A stretch of 45,751 bases of DNA from Bacillota bacterium (GTDB taxonomy: Bacteria; Bacillota; Clostridia; Peptostreptococcales; Anaerovoracaceae). The DNA lies in assembly GCA_017405645.1 (NCBI GenBank), contig JAFQZZ010000010.1, forward strand, positions 1 through 45,751, given 5' to 3'. The notes beneath the pieces are model-generated. The model did no database searches, was not told the origin of the DNA, and saw only the letters and a program-made list of their open reading frames with translations. This document shows, one piece after another, positions 39,053 through 45,683 of this stretch. Within the stretch, counting starts at the first letter, position 1. Every line of letters begins with the position of its first letter. Position numbers and translations under genes: made by a program.

Positions 39053-39652
39053 TGAGTGTAAAGGCTCTGATCGCCATCCTTCTGACGGCGACATTTATCA
39101 ATAACTATGTACTGCAGCAATTCCTGGGCATCTGCCCCTTCCTGGGGGTGTCCAAGAAGCTGGACCAGGCAACGGGCATGAGCTTTGCGGTCATCTTCGT
39201 CATGATGATCGCGACCCTGGTGACCTGGCCGATCCAGACCTTCCTGCTGACGCCCAACGGACTGGGCTACATGCAGACCATCGTCTTCATCCTGGTTATT
39301 GCGGCCCTGGTACAGCTGGTGGAAATGGTATTGAAGCGGTACATCCCGGCGCTCCATGCGTCCCTGGGCGTGTACCTGCCGCTGATCACCACCAACTGCG
39401 CGGTGCTGGGCGTCTGTATCAACAACATCGACGGTGAGTTCACCTTTGTGCAGTCGCTGTTCAACGCTTTCGGCGCCGGCCTGGGATTCCTGATCGCCAT
39501 GCTGATGTTTGCCGGCATCCGCCAGCACATTGAAGACAGCGATCCGCCGGAATCCTTCAAAGGACTGCCCATTACGCTGATTTCAGCCGGTATCGTGTCC
39601 ATTTCCTTCTTCGGATTTGCCGGTATCGTGGAAAACTTATTCGGTTAAGGGG
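39049..39652 (+). CDS. rnfA: Rnf complex subunit A
   Basis: The coding part is 39049-39648 (199 residues); the last bases given cover the ribosome binding site for rnfB. The membrane subunit pairs with RnfE in an inverted pseudo-symmetric dimer with six helices each. Signatures are INNYVLQQFLGICPFLGVS with the cluster Cys and YLPLITTNCAVLGVC with its partner. It forms the intramembrane 2Fe-2S site of the electron path. Two ATG codons (39049 and 39052) are possible starts; the first overlaps the rnfE stop. Confidence 0.94.
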
Positions 39653-39660
39653 GCGTGGAG

Positions 39661-40467
39661 ATGAGTACTGGAACATTAGCAGTTATTATCGTGACCGTCA
39701 TCGGCATCGTCTGCGCGGTGATGCTGTCCGTCGCTTCCAAAGTCATGGCCGTCAAAGAAGACCCGCTGATCCCGCTGGTGAGGGAATGCCTGCCGGGCGC
39801 CAACTGCGGCGCCTGCGGATTTGCCGGGTGCAACGGATATGCGGCCGCCCTGGTGGAAGACCCCGAAACGGAACTGACCCTCTGTACGCCGGGGGGTGAG
39901 GACGTAGCGAAATCCATCGGGAAGGTACTGGGACGGAAAGTCGGCAAAATGGTCCTGATGACCGCCGTAATCGGCTGCCGGGGGGACAACAGCAAGACTT
40001 CCCGGAAGATGGAATACAAGGGGATCAAGACCTGCGCTGCGGCGAACATGATGTTCGGCGGCACCGGCCAGTGCCCCCACGGCTGTCTGGGCCTGGGTGA
40101 CTGTGCGAGGGGCTGCCCCCACGGCGCCATCGTGATCCGGGACGGCCTGGCCCATGTTATCGACTCCAAGTGCATCGCCTGCGGGCTGTGCACCAAGACC
40201 TGCCCGAAGGGCCTGATCTTCATCCAGCCGTATTATGAACCGGTTCGGGTGTTATGCAGCAACACGGAAAAAGGTGCGGTGGTCCGGAAAGAGTGTTCCA
40301 TCGGCTGCATCGCCTGCGGGCTGTGCGTGAAGAACTGCCCGGTGGATGCCATTAAGATCGAGAACAATCTGGCAGTGATCGATTACGACGAATGCATCGG
40401 CTGCGGCGCCTGCCGTACCGTATGCCCGGTCAAGGTAATCATCGCTTCCGGCCACGGAAACGAATAA
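39661..40467 (+). CDS. rnfB: Rnf complex subunit B (ferredoxin-type)
   Basis: The 268-residue subunit receives electrons from ferredoxin. It has one N-terminal helix, then a 4Fe-4S domain of the Fe-S type C43-x5-C49-x2-C52-x4-C57 (CLPGANCGACGFAGC). Ferredoxin-like cysteine clusters follow, including CIACGLCTKTCP, CIACGLCVKNCP and CIGCGACRTVCP, with CPHGCLGLGDCARGCP ahead of them. Start ATG 39661 is chosen because AAGGGGG at 39647-39653 lies seven bases upstream; the GTG at 39655 would be too close. It ends the operon before a strong terminator. Confidence 0.95.
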   Translation: MSTGTLAVIIVTVIGIVCAVMLSVASKVMAVKEDPLIPLVRECLPGANCGACGFAGCNGYAAALVEDPETELTLCTPGGEDVAKSIGKVLGRKVGKMVLMTAVIGCRGDNSKTSRKMEYKGIKTCAAANMMFGGTGQCPHGCLGLGDCARGCPHGAIVIRDGLAHVIDSKCIACGLCTKTCPKGLIFIQPYYEPVRVLCSNTEKGAVVRKECSIGCIACGLCVKNCPVDAIKIENNLAVIDYDECIGCGACRTVCPVKVIIASGHGNE

Positions 40468-40482
40468 TACAGCAATCAATGA

Positions 40483-40513
40483 AAATCCCCCGGTGAACGC
40501 CGGGGGATTTTGT
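40483..40513 (+). terminator. Terminator after rnfB
   Basis: AAATCCCCCGG (40483-40493), a six-base loop and CCGGGGGATTT (40500-40510) followed by TTG. Eleven perfect pairs. Its right arm abuts the next promoter. Confidence 0.85.
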
Positions 40514-40521
40514 GGTATTAT
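40511..40521 (+). promoter_or_regulatory. Extended -10 promoter for the NusG-domain-II gene
   Basis: TGTGGTATTAT at 40511-40521 gives TATTAT with the TGTGG extension. The -35 would fall inside the rnf terminator stem and is poor. Confidence 0.45.
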
Positions 40522-40577
40522 ATATAAAGTAAGAAAACAGTCTGAAAGGACCGGAGGATCCTCACGGGAGAAATGGA

Positions 40578-40946
40578 ATGAAACTGAAAAAAGCCGACAT
40601 CGTCCTGGTGCTGGCGCTTTTGCTGGTGGCCGCCGCAGCAGGCATTTTTATGCTGGCGGCGCGGGACGCCGGAGCCGAAGCGGTAGTGGTGCAAAACGGG
40701 AAAGAGATCCTGCGGATGCCGCTGAATGAAGATACGGAAGAAGTGATCACCCGGGGAGAGGATTCCAACACGGTGGTGATCAAAGACGGGACGGCCCGGG
40801 TCACCGAGGCCAACTGCCCGGACAAGGTTTGCGTCCATACGGGGGAGATCCGTTACGAGGGCCAGACCATCGTCTGCCTGCCCCATAAACTGGTGGTAAA
40901 AATCGAAGGCGGCGACAATCAGGATGTGGATGCGGTGGCTCAATAG
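40578..40946 (+). CDS. NusG domain II-containing protein
   Basis: The 122-residue protein has one N-terminal membrane helix (about 6-28) and an extracytoplasmic NusG-domain-II-like (DUF1312) beta domain, with VVVQNGKEILRMPL and CPDKVCVHTGEIRYEGQTIVCLPHKLVV. The paired Cys in CPDKVC and ICLP-type VCLP are typical. Despite the name it is not a transcription factor. It is regularly found next to Rnf genes, FMN-binding proteins and Gx transporters in Clostridia, so a role around Rnf or flavin/quinone handling is likely but unproven. It precedes a half-size repeat and the Gx gene. Confidence 0.85.
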   Translation: MKLKKADIVLVLALLLVAAAAGIFMLAARDAGAEAVVVQNGKEILRMPLNEDTEEVITRGEDSNTVVIKDGTARVTEANCPDKVCVHTGEIRYEGQTIVCLPHKLVVKIEGGDNQDVDAVAQ

Positions 40947-40950
40947 AAAG

Positions 40951-41014
40951 AGAGGAGAGCCTCTGGCCTCGCCCCTTTGGGGAGAGGTGCCTCCGAAGGA
41001 GGCGGAGAGGGGTT
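40951..41014. repeat. Solo half of the MITE-like repeat
   Basis: The segment holds GGCCTCGCCCCtttGGGGAG and GCCTCCgaaGGAGGC hairpins and ends GGAGAGGGG. This is the same order and tip as the right arm of the 2019-2149 element, with compensating changes in the stems. Only one arm is present. It lies between the NusG-domain-II gene and the Gx transporter. Confidence 0.65.
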
Positions 41015-41029
41015 GCTTAGTATAAACTT

Positions 41030-41521
41030 ATGACTACAAAACGAATCGCCCGTTACGGGCTGTTGATCGCCCTGGCGCTGATCCTGAGCTATGTGGAGTC
41101 CCTGCTCCCGGTGTTCGTGGCGGTGCCCGGCGTCAAGATGGGACTGCCCAACATCGTCATCATGTTTGCTCTGTACAGTTTGGGCGTGAAGGATGCGGCC
41201 ATCATCTCCCTGATCCGGGTGGTGCTGGCGGGGGCCCTGTTCGGCAGCGTGTTCAGCATGCTGTACAGCGCGGCGGGGGCCGTGCTGAGTCTGGCGGTGA
41301 TGGCGGTATTATTGAAAACAAAGAGATTCAGCCCCGTGGGCGTCAGCGTTGCGGGGGGCGTAGCCCACAATGCAGGCCAGATCATCGTAGCCATCCTGGT
41401 CACCGAGACCGCCCAGCTAATCTACTACCTGCCGGTATTATGCATCTCCGGCATCGCGGCAGGCGTGCTGATCGGCGTGGTCAGCGGGATCATTATCAAC
41501 CGGCTGCAGAAGCAGATTTAG
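41030..41521 (+). CDS. Gx transporter-family protein (heptaprenyl diphosphate synthase component I-like)
   Basis: The 163-residue membrane protein has five to six helices and is of the Hpre_diP_synt_I / Gx-transporter family, ECF-S-like in shape. It starts MTTKRIARYGLLIALALILS and contains VESLLPVF, PGVKMGLPNIVIMFALY and GVAHNAGQI, all family features. Despite the old name it is thought to be a transporter subunit. In many Clostridia it follows the NusG-domain-II gene, as here. No good ribosome binding site is seen because the repeat immediately precedes it. Cargo is unknown. Confidence 0.85.
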   Translation: MTTKRIARYGLLIALALILSYVESLLPVFVAVPGVKMGLPNIVIMFALYSLGVKDAAIISLIRVVLAGALFGSVFSMLYSAAGAVLSLAVMAVLLKTKRFSPVGVSVAGGVAHNAGQIIVAILVTETAQLIYYLPVLCISGIAAGVLIGVVSGIIINRLQKQI

Positions 41522-41564
41522 CGTAATGGTTTTGTAAAAATCTAATAATATAGAAGTAATAGTG

Positions 41565-41618
41565 CCCCCTTGAAAAGGTGTATAATATATGCAAAGATAT
41601 ACAGCTTTGACAAGGGGG
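41565..41618. promoter_or_regulatory. Inverted repeat pairing with the SLH gene's ribosome binding site
   Basis: CCCCCTTG (41565-41572) is the perfect complement of CAAGGGGG (41611-41618), and the latter contains the ribosome binding site of the gene starting at 41628. TATAAT at 41581-41586 lies between them. A transcript from that -10 would lack the left arm; read-through from upstream would contain it and hide the ribosome binding site. Confidence 0.45.
41581..41586 (+). promoter_or_regulatory. -10 element for the SLH gene
   Basis: Consensus TATAAT at 41581-41586 with GGTG directly before it. No good -35 at 16-18 bases. AT-rich sequence (TAATAATATAG) lies upstream. Confidence 0.45.
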
Positions 41619-41627
41619 TTTGGCATT

Positions 41628-42881
41628 ATGAAAAAAAGATTTTTCGTCATGTCATTATGCATGACATTGTTGATATCAATACCATTTGTATCCATGGCGG
41701 CTGACAAGGAAGGACTGAAGGATCTGAACGGCCATTGGTCGGAGGGACAGGTCACAAGGGCTGTAGAGACTGGCTGGGTGAACGGGTACCTGGATGGAAC
41801 ATTCCGGCCGGAAGCCACCATCACCCGGGCAGAATTCACGAAAATGGCCCTGGCGGCGGACCGTTTGATTCCGGGGAGTGAGAATGCCGCAATGTATGAG
41901 AGTGACCGTTATCAGTATAGTCAACTTTATGAATCTGGAAAGGAGAGTTACAAGGATAAACAATATCCGGAGGGCGTTTTTTATGAAGCGCCGCAAGAGT
42001 CACTGACGGATGTAAACAATCATTGGTTGACAAAACAAGGATGGACAACAATCGCCCTGAATTACGGGATGCTGGTCAGCGAAGATTACGCTCATGCCGG
42101 TTATCGATTCTATCCAGATAAACCCATCACCCGATATGAAATGGCTATCATTATGGACCGGATGCTGGGACTGGTTTATCCGGCGAATGAAAACCACAAA
42201 GACGAGAATACCGGCTTTACAGATGATAATAGTATGAAGGATTGGCAAAGGGGATACGTGATTGAGGCCTACAATGCAGGCGTACTGCAAGGATATCCCG
42301 ATGGATCCTTCCATGGAGAAAAAACCGCAACAAGAGCAGAGGCCGTGACTATGGTTCAGAATGCGCTGGATTATATGGAAAAAGGTTTGGATCCGGAAAT
42401 CACGGTAAAAACCTGTTTGAAGAATCTGTATTATTACGATGATTGGGACAAACCCGTAGAAAAAGCTTTGGCTCAAATCATTGATGGAAAGATCTACGTC
42501 CCTTTAGATCGGTGTTACGCGTCGGATAGCCGATCGGACTTACAAAGTGGATTTCCGAGTCGAAGTGCGAACTGGGCTCCGGTTCAGCAAAGTATTGTTT
42601 TTTTCAGGGAAGAGGAATCATTTCTGTTTACTGCCGGTACGGAAGTGACGGGGTTTGGAATGTCGGAAGATATCCGAAGAGACTATTTGAATTATTCGCA
42701 TGAATACTTGTCTGTTCCGGCAAGAATGCTATATGGCCACTTGATGGTAGGCCTGGAGCCGGTTGAAAGAAATGATGAAACGGAGGAAAACAAATTTCCA
42801 AATCAGCAGACCGTCTTTTGGGATGCAGATGCCAAGACAGCAGTCTTTGATATTCGCCCTGCCCCATATCATTGGAGTTGA
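41628..42881 (+). CDS. SLH-domain surface protein with degenerate stalk-like C-terminus
   Basis: The 417-residue exported protein has a signal peptide (1-25, ending VSMA) and three SLH domains: about 31-76 (NGHWSEGQVTRAVETGWVNG), 125-180 (LTDVNNHWLTKQGW) and 197-245 (QGYPDGSFHGEKTATRAEA). The C-terminal 165 residues contain IIDGKIYVPLDRCY, LSVPARMLYGHLMVGLEPV and TVFWDADAKTAVFDI, a pattern like a worn copper-amine-oxidase-N stalk domain. AAGGGGG nine bases before ATG 41628 decides the start. It is AT-richer than genes to the left and marks the shift in composition. Binds cell wall; other role unknown. Confidence 0.85.
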   Translation: MKKRFFVMSLCMTLLISIPFVSMAADKEGLKDLNGHWSEGQVTRAVETGWVNGYLDGTFRPEATITRAEFTKMALAADRLIPGSENAAMYESDRYQYSQLYESGKESYKDKQYPEGVFYEAPQESLTDVNNHWLTKQGWTTIALNYGMLVSEDYAHAGYRFYPDKPITRYEMAIIMDRMLGLVYPANENHKDENTGFTDDNSMKDWQRGYVIEAYNAGVLQGYPDGSFHGEKTATRAEAVTMVQNALDYMEKGLDPEITVKTCLKNLYYYDDWDKPVEKALAQIIDGKIYVPLDRCYASDSRSDLQSGFPSRSANWAPVQQSIVFFREEESFLFTAGTEVTGFGMSEDIRRDYLNYSHEYLSVPARMLYGHLMVGLEPVERNDETEENKFPNQQTVFWDADAKTAVFDIRPAPYHWS

Positions 42882-42900
42882 CTTTTGTGATAGAATGGAG

Positions 42901-42932
42901 AAAACGCTCTGGATGCAGGGCGTTTTTCTTTT
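42901..42932 (+). terminator. Terminator after the SLH gene
   Basis: AAAACGCTCT (42901-42910) pairs with AGGGCGTTTT (42917-42926) with one G-U pair, followed by TCTTTT. Confidence 0.8.
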
Positions 42933-43194
42933 GCCAAAAGCTGATTGAAATAAACCTGTAGGGTTGGCTTAAATGGCGAGAATGGCATTCGTAATCAAAG
43001 TATCCTTGAATCAAGAAAGGCGAGGATGAGCCATTCTTTCAAGCAAGAGGGAAGGCGTCGGCAAAGAGCTCACCGAATGCCGGGACAAGAACCAGTAGGC
43101 CAGGGTACTGTTCCTATCAATCATCTCGCTCAGAATGGTTCGGAATCAAAGCCTTTCGAAGTTAACGAAACAGAATAACGAAAGGAGAATAACC
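42933..43194 (+). other. Gene-free leader with imperfect direct repeats
   Basis: Between the terminator and the FAD oxidoreductase start lie 262 bases with no credible gene. AGAATGGCATTCGTAATCAAAG (42979-43000, 22 bases in two parts) recurs as AGAATGGTTCGGAATCAAAG at 43132-43151, about 150 bases apart. GGCATTCG (42984-42991) is complementary to CGAATGCC at 43074-43081. AAAGGAG at 43181-43187 is the ribosome binding site. No known riboswitch core is recognised. It may be a long structured leader or the remains of a duplicated element. Confidence 0.45.
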
Positions 43195-44928
43195 ATGATT
43201 ACGAAAACAAAAGATATTGTCATTTATGGTGCGGGATTTGCAGGATGCGCGGCGACATTAAAAGCGGCGACGACGGCACCAAATAAAACGATTGCATTGA
43301 TCGTGACCGACCCAATCAAAATCGACCCCGACAGCACGTTAAGGGTTCCCCTTGATGATGGAAAAGCTCTGGGAGGCATCGGGACGATTGGTGGCCAGAA
43401 TTATTGGGATCGCAGAACATGGGGTGGAAATGTTCAGAAAAGTTCCTTTGAGTACTGGTACAATCTGTTTGGACAAGCTTATTCTACAGAAGAGATGTCT
43501 CAGGAATTGGTGGACGAGATCACAGCCTATAGCAACGTTGAAGTTTTTTACGCCTATGACATCTATGATTTTGATACAGCAACCAGTCCCTATCGGATCA
43601 CAGCAATATACCTGAAGGGCATTGAAAGGCAGACAACTTCTCAAAGACGGGTCATTTTCGATCTCTACTGCGAAAACATCAAAATCAACGGAACCGTCTT
43701 CATCGATGCTTCCGAGGATGGAAAACTCACTCGTTCGGTGAATTTTGGCGGAACTACCGGCAGATATGATTGGCCGGCTGGAAAACTGGATTCCAGCGAG
43801 CAGGGAACGAATGGAAAGCCGAGACAGCAGGCAGCAACGTTGATGTTCAAGATCAAAGGCTTTGATCCTTCTGTGATTGAAAACACATCAGATACAGGGG
43901 TTACCTTATCCAAATCCGGAGGAGTACTTTATAGCGCATATGGAGGAACCAAACAATATAAGGAGAACTCAACGATTATTGATTTCAATGATGAATATGG
44001 ACCCACTGGATTCGCGTTGAAACCCTTCAACATGGGGGTAGATGTCCGTAATGGGACAAACCGTAAGAACTGGGAATGGTGGATCAATTGCTTCCTGGTG
44101 TTCAACGTAGACGGCAGAGCCTGTTACAGAGATGACAGCAACTCTGTTAACTCCAACATTTACCCGCAGGACAAAAGAAGCGACTATTATACGACAGATG
44201 AAGGCTGGAAACGCGCGTACAACTTCCTGAACAACAGTACAAAAGGAACTGCTCTTTTGAATGCAATCAGACAGTTCCCTGGTTTCGCAGACGTGGAGTA
44301 TGTGAAGGAGAACAACAAAGTTGTTGTCGGAGAAGTATTGTATCTGAGAGAGACCGTACATATGGCAATCAACTCTCAGAACCGTGCAAATGGAACGGAG
44401 GATACGAACTATCAACTTGGAGCCATGGAATCCTATTGGTCAGGAGAAATCCCTACTGGTGGGTACGACAGTGGGAACTATACCACGAGAATTGGACTGG
44501 GATACTATTACACGGATATCAATGCCTATAAATATGAAGACTTAAAGAGGCCAGTTCCTGGTTCAGATGATCCGGACGATATGGAGTATATTTGGGACTA
44601 TGACATTGCGCAGAAACTGAGAGCGGATACTTGGCCAAGTGGTGAGAATCCTAAAACGCCGCATAATCCAGTATATATCCCTTATAAAGCTCTTACAACC
44701 AATTATGTAGCAAATCTGCTGATCCCAGGATATGCAGTCGGAGCTTCATCCTTCGCTTGGGCGGAATTGAGAGTTCTTCCCAACCTGTGTGTACTGGGGG
44801 ATGCAGCTGGTGTGGCAGCAGCATATGCTGTGAATAACGGCATCCATCCCCTTCAGTTCACTTCGACCCACATTACCGCAGTACAGAATCTGCTGGTAAA
44901 CACTCACCTCGCCAGATTGGAAAAATAA
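43195..44928 (+). CDS. FAD-dependent oxidoreductase (FAD_oxidored family)
   Basis: The 577-residue flavoprotein has an N-terminal Rossmann fold, IVIYGAGFAGCAATLKAA with GxGxxG at 12-17, and ALGGIGTIGGQNYWD as the isoalloxazine-site loop. A large middle substrate domain follows. The C-terminal FAD contact LPNLCVLGDAAGVAAAYA closes the fold. This is the PF12831-type family of uncharacterised oxidoreductases. No signal peptide or Fe-S motif is seen. AAAGGAG seven bases upstream fixes ATG 43195 rather than an earlier in-frame ATG at 43135. Codon use is clearly AT-richer than in the first 41 kb, which suggests transfer. Substrate unknown; no partner gene adjoins. Confidence 0.82.
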   Translation: MITKTKDIVIYGAGFAGCAATLKAATTAPNKTIALIVTDPIKIDPDSTLRVPLDDGKALGGIGTIGGQNYWDRRTWGGNVQKSSFEYWYNLFGQAYSTEEMSQELVDEITAYSNVEVFYAYDIYDFDTATSPYRITAIYLKGIERQTTSQRRVIFDLYCENIKINGTVFIDASEDGKLTRSVNFGGTTGRYDWPAGKLDSSEQGTNGKPRQQAATLMFKIKGFDPSVIENTSDTGVTLSKSGGVLYSAYGGTKQYKENSTIIDFNDEYGPTGFALKPFNMGVDVRNGTNRKNWEWWINCFLVFNVDGRACYRDDSNSVNSNIYPQDKRSDYYTTDEGWKRAYNFLNNSTKGTALLNAIRQFPGFADVEYVKENNKVVVGEVLYLRETVHMAINSQNRANGTEDTNYQLGAMESYWSGEIPTGGYDSGNYTTRIGLGYYYTDINAYKYEDLKRPVPGSDDPDDMEYIWDYDIAQKLRADTWPSGENPKTPHNPVYIPYKALTTNYVANLLIPGYAVGASSFAWAELRVLPNLCVLGDAAGVAAAYAVNNGIHPLQFTSTHITAVQNLLVNTHLARLEK

Positions 44929-44958
44929 TATCTGTTGCCTAAAGGCATAGGTTAAATC

Positions 44959-44988
44959 TTGACGGACTTTGCTGCCATAGATTATGAT
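44959..44988 (+). promoter_or_regulatory. Promoter for the 45029 gene, overlapped by a palindrome
   Basis: TTGACG (44959-44964) and TATGAT (44983-44988) at 18 bases spacing. The -10 sits in the loop of the 12-bp inverted repeat at 44971-45000. Confidence 0.6.
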
Positions 44989-45000
44989 ATCTATGGCAGC
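44971..45000. promoter_or_regulatory. Perfect 12-bp inverted repeat, candidate operator
   Basis: GCTGCCATAGAT (44971-44982) and ATCTATGGCAGC (44989-45000) are perfect inverted copies around a six-base centre TATGAT. There is no T-run after it (AATACTTCATT), so it is a poor terminator. Its position across the spacer, -10 and start point of the promoter suits a repressor operator, but it could also be a stem in the mRNA. Confidence 0.55.
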
Positions 45001-45028
45001 AATACTTCATTAGAAAGGAGCCGGGAAA

Positions 45029-45490
45029 ATGAATAATAATGTCACACTGAAAATGATAATGGAAGCCCTTCAGGATTTTTGCTGCTATTACGATGACGCA
45101 GAGCTTCTCAAGAGAGTGTTGAATGAAGTCTGTAGTGGACATGCTGCACGGGACTTAGAAGCAATCATGGAGAAGAACAAGAATAAATATAAGCACCTCC
45201 AAAACGCATCTCAATTGAAAAGGCTTGTTTCGGAGATAAATGCCAAAGCTGGTATGACTGTCTGGACTACTGAAACCATGAAGGCACTCGGCGATTCTTT
45301 TAGAAAGCACGGTATAAAAACGAAAAGAGTCACTCAGGAGCGCTTTTTATCTCAGGAAGAATCAGAAAAGGCCTTGTATTCCTGTTGTGAAACTGTTATG
45401 GAGCAATACAAGAAAGCTTTGAATCAAACGAGATCATCCTCGAAAAGACCTCCTCGATATATGACTGAAGATAATGCTCATGTACGGTAA
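45029..45490 (+). CDS. Protein of unknown function (153 aa)
   Basis: I do not recognise this protein. It is 153 residues, mostly helical and charged, with a Cys-Cys pair near each end (FCCYYDD at about 17-23, YSCCETV at about 117-123) and basic stretches (KNKNKYKHLQ; RSSSKRPPRY). The middle AGMTVWTTETMKALGDSFRKHGIKTKRVTQ could be a helix-turn-helix-like pair of helices, so DNA binding is possible but not shown. No signal peptide or membrane segment. AAAGGAG ahead of ATG 45029 supports it. Its promoter is covered by a palindrome, so self-repression would be a natural idea. AT-rich. Confidence 0.6.
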   Translation: MNNNVTLKMIMEALQDFCCYYDDAELLKRVLNEVCSGHAARDLEAIMEKNKNKYKHLQNASQLKRLVSEINAKAGMTVWTTETMKALGDSFRKHGIKTKRVTQERFLSQEESEKALYSCCETVMEQYKKALNQTRSSSKRPPRYMTEDNAHVR

Positions 45491-45563
45491 GGAAGCAAGC
45501 AACCGAAAACAAGAGATAGACCGCCAGCACTACACTATTCCGAACCAAAGACCAAAAGATAAG

Positions 45564-45603
45564 CATTGTGGGAAAATCTAAACTTTTGGATTTTCCTACA
45601 ATG
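45564..45603. repeat. 40-base near-perfect inverted repeat
   Basis: CATTGTGGGAAAATC (45564-45578) and GATTTTCCTACAATG (45589-45603) match as 15-bp inverted arms with one mismatch (a G-U pair in RNA), around a ten-base loop. No T-run follows, so it is not a classical terminator. It may be an operator, the end of a small element or an RNA stem. Confidence 0.6.
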
Positions 45604-45654
45604 CCGACTACGACGGAATCCCTCCCACTCCTTATATCTTTCTTTCCGTATACA

Positions 45655-45683
45655 TTGAATTTGTATTTAGTAAATGCTATAAT
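45655..45683 (+). promoter_or_regulatory. Strong promoter reading out of the window
   Basis: TTGAAT (45655-45660), a 17-base spacer and TATAAT (45678-45683) with TGC before it, an extended consensus -10. Together with GGAGGAAG at 45741-45748 it predicts a well-expressed gene just past the right edge. Confidence 0.75.

Noticed and set aside
42933..43194. Possible cobalamin riboswitch because of GGGAAGGCG and GCCAGGGTAC strings
   Set aside because: The ordered core GGTG, AATCC and ACTGT of the family is not found upstream in the right order, and the downstream gene is not a cobalamin gene.
44971..45000. Palindrome read as a terminator for the FAD oxidoreductase
   Set aside because: No T-run on either side, and it coincides with a promoter; an operator is more likely, though a terminator role is not excluded.
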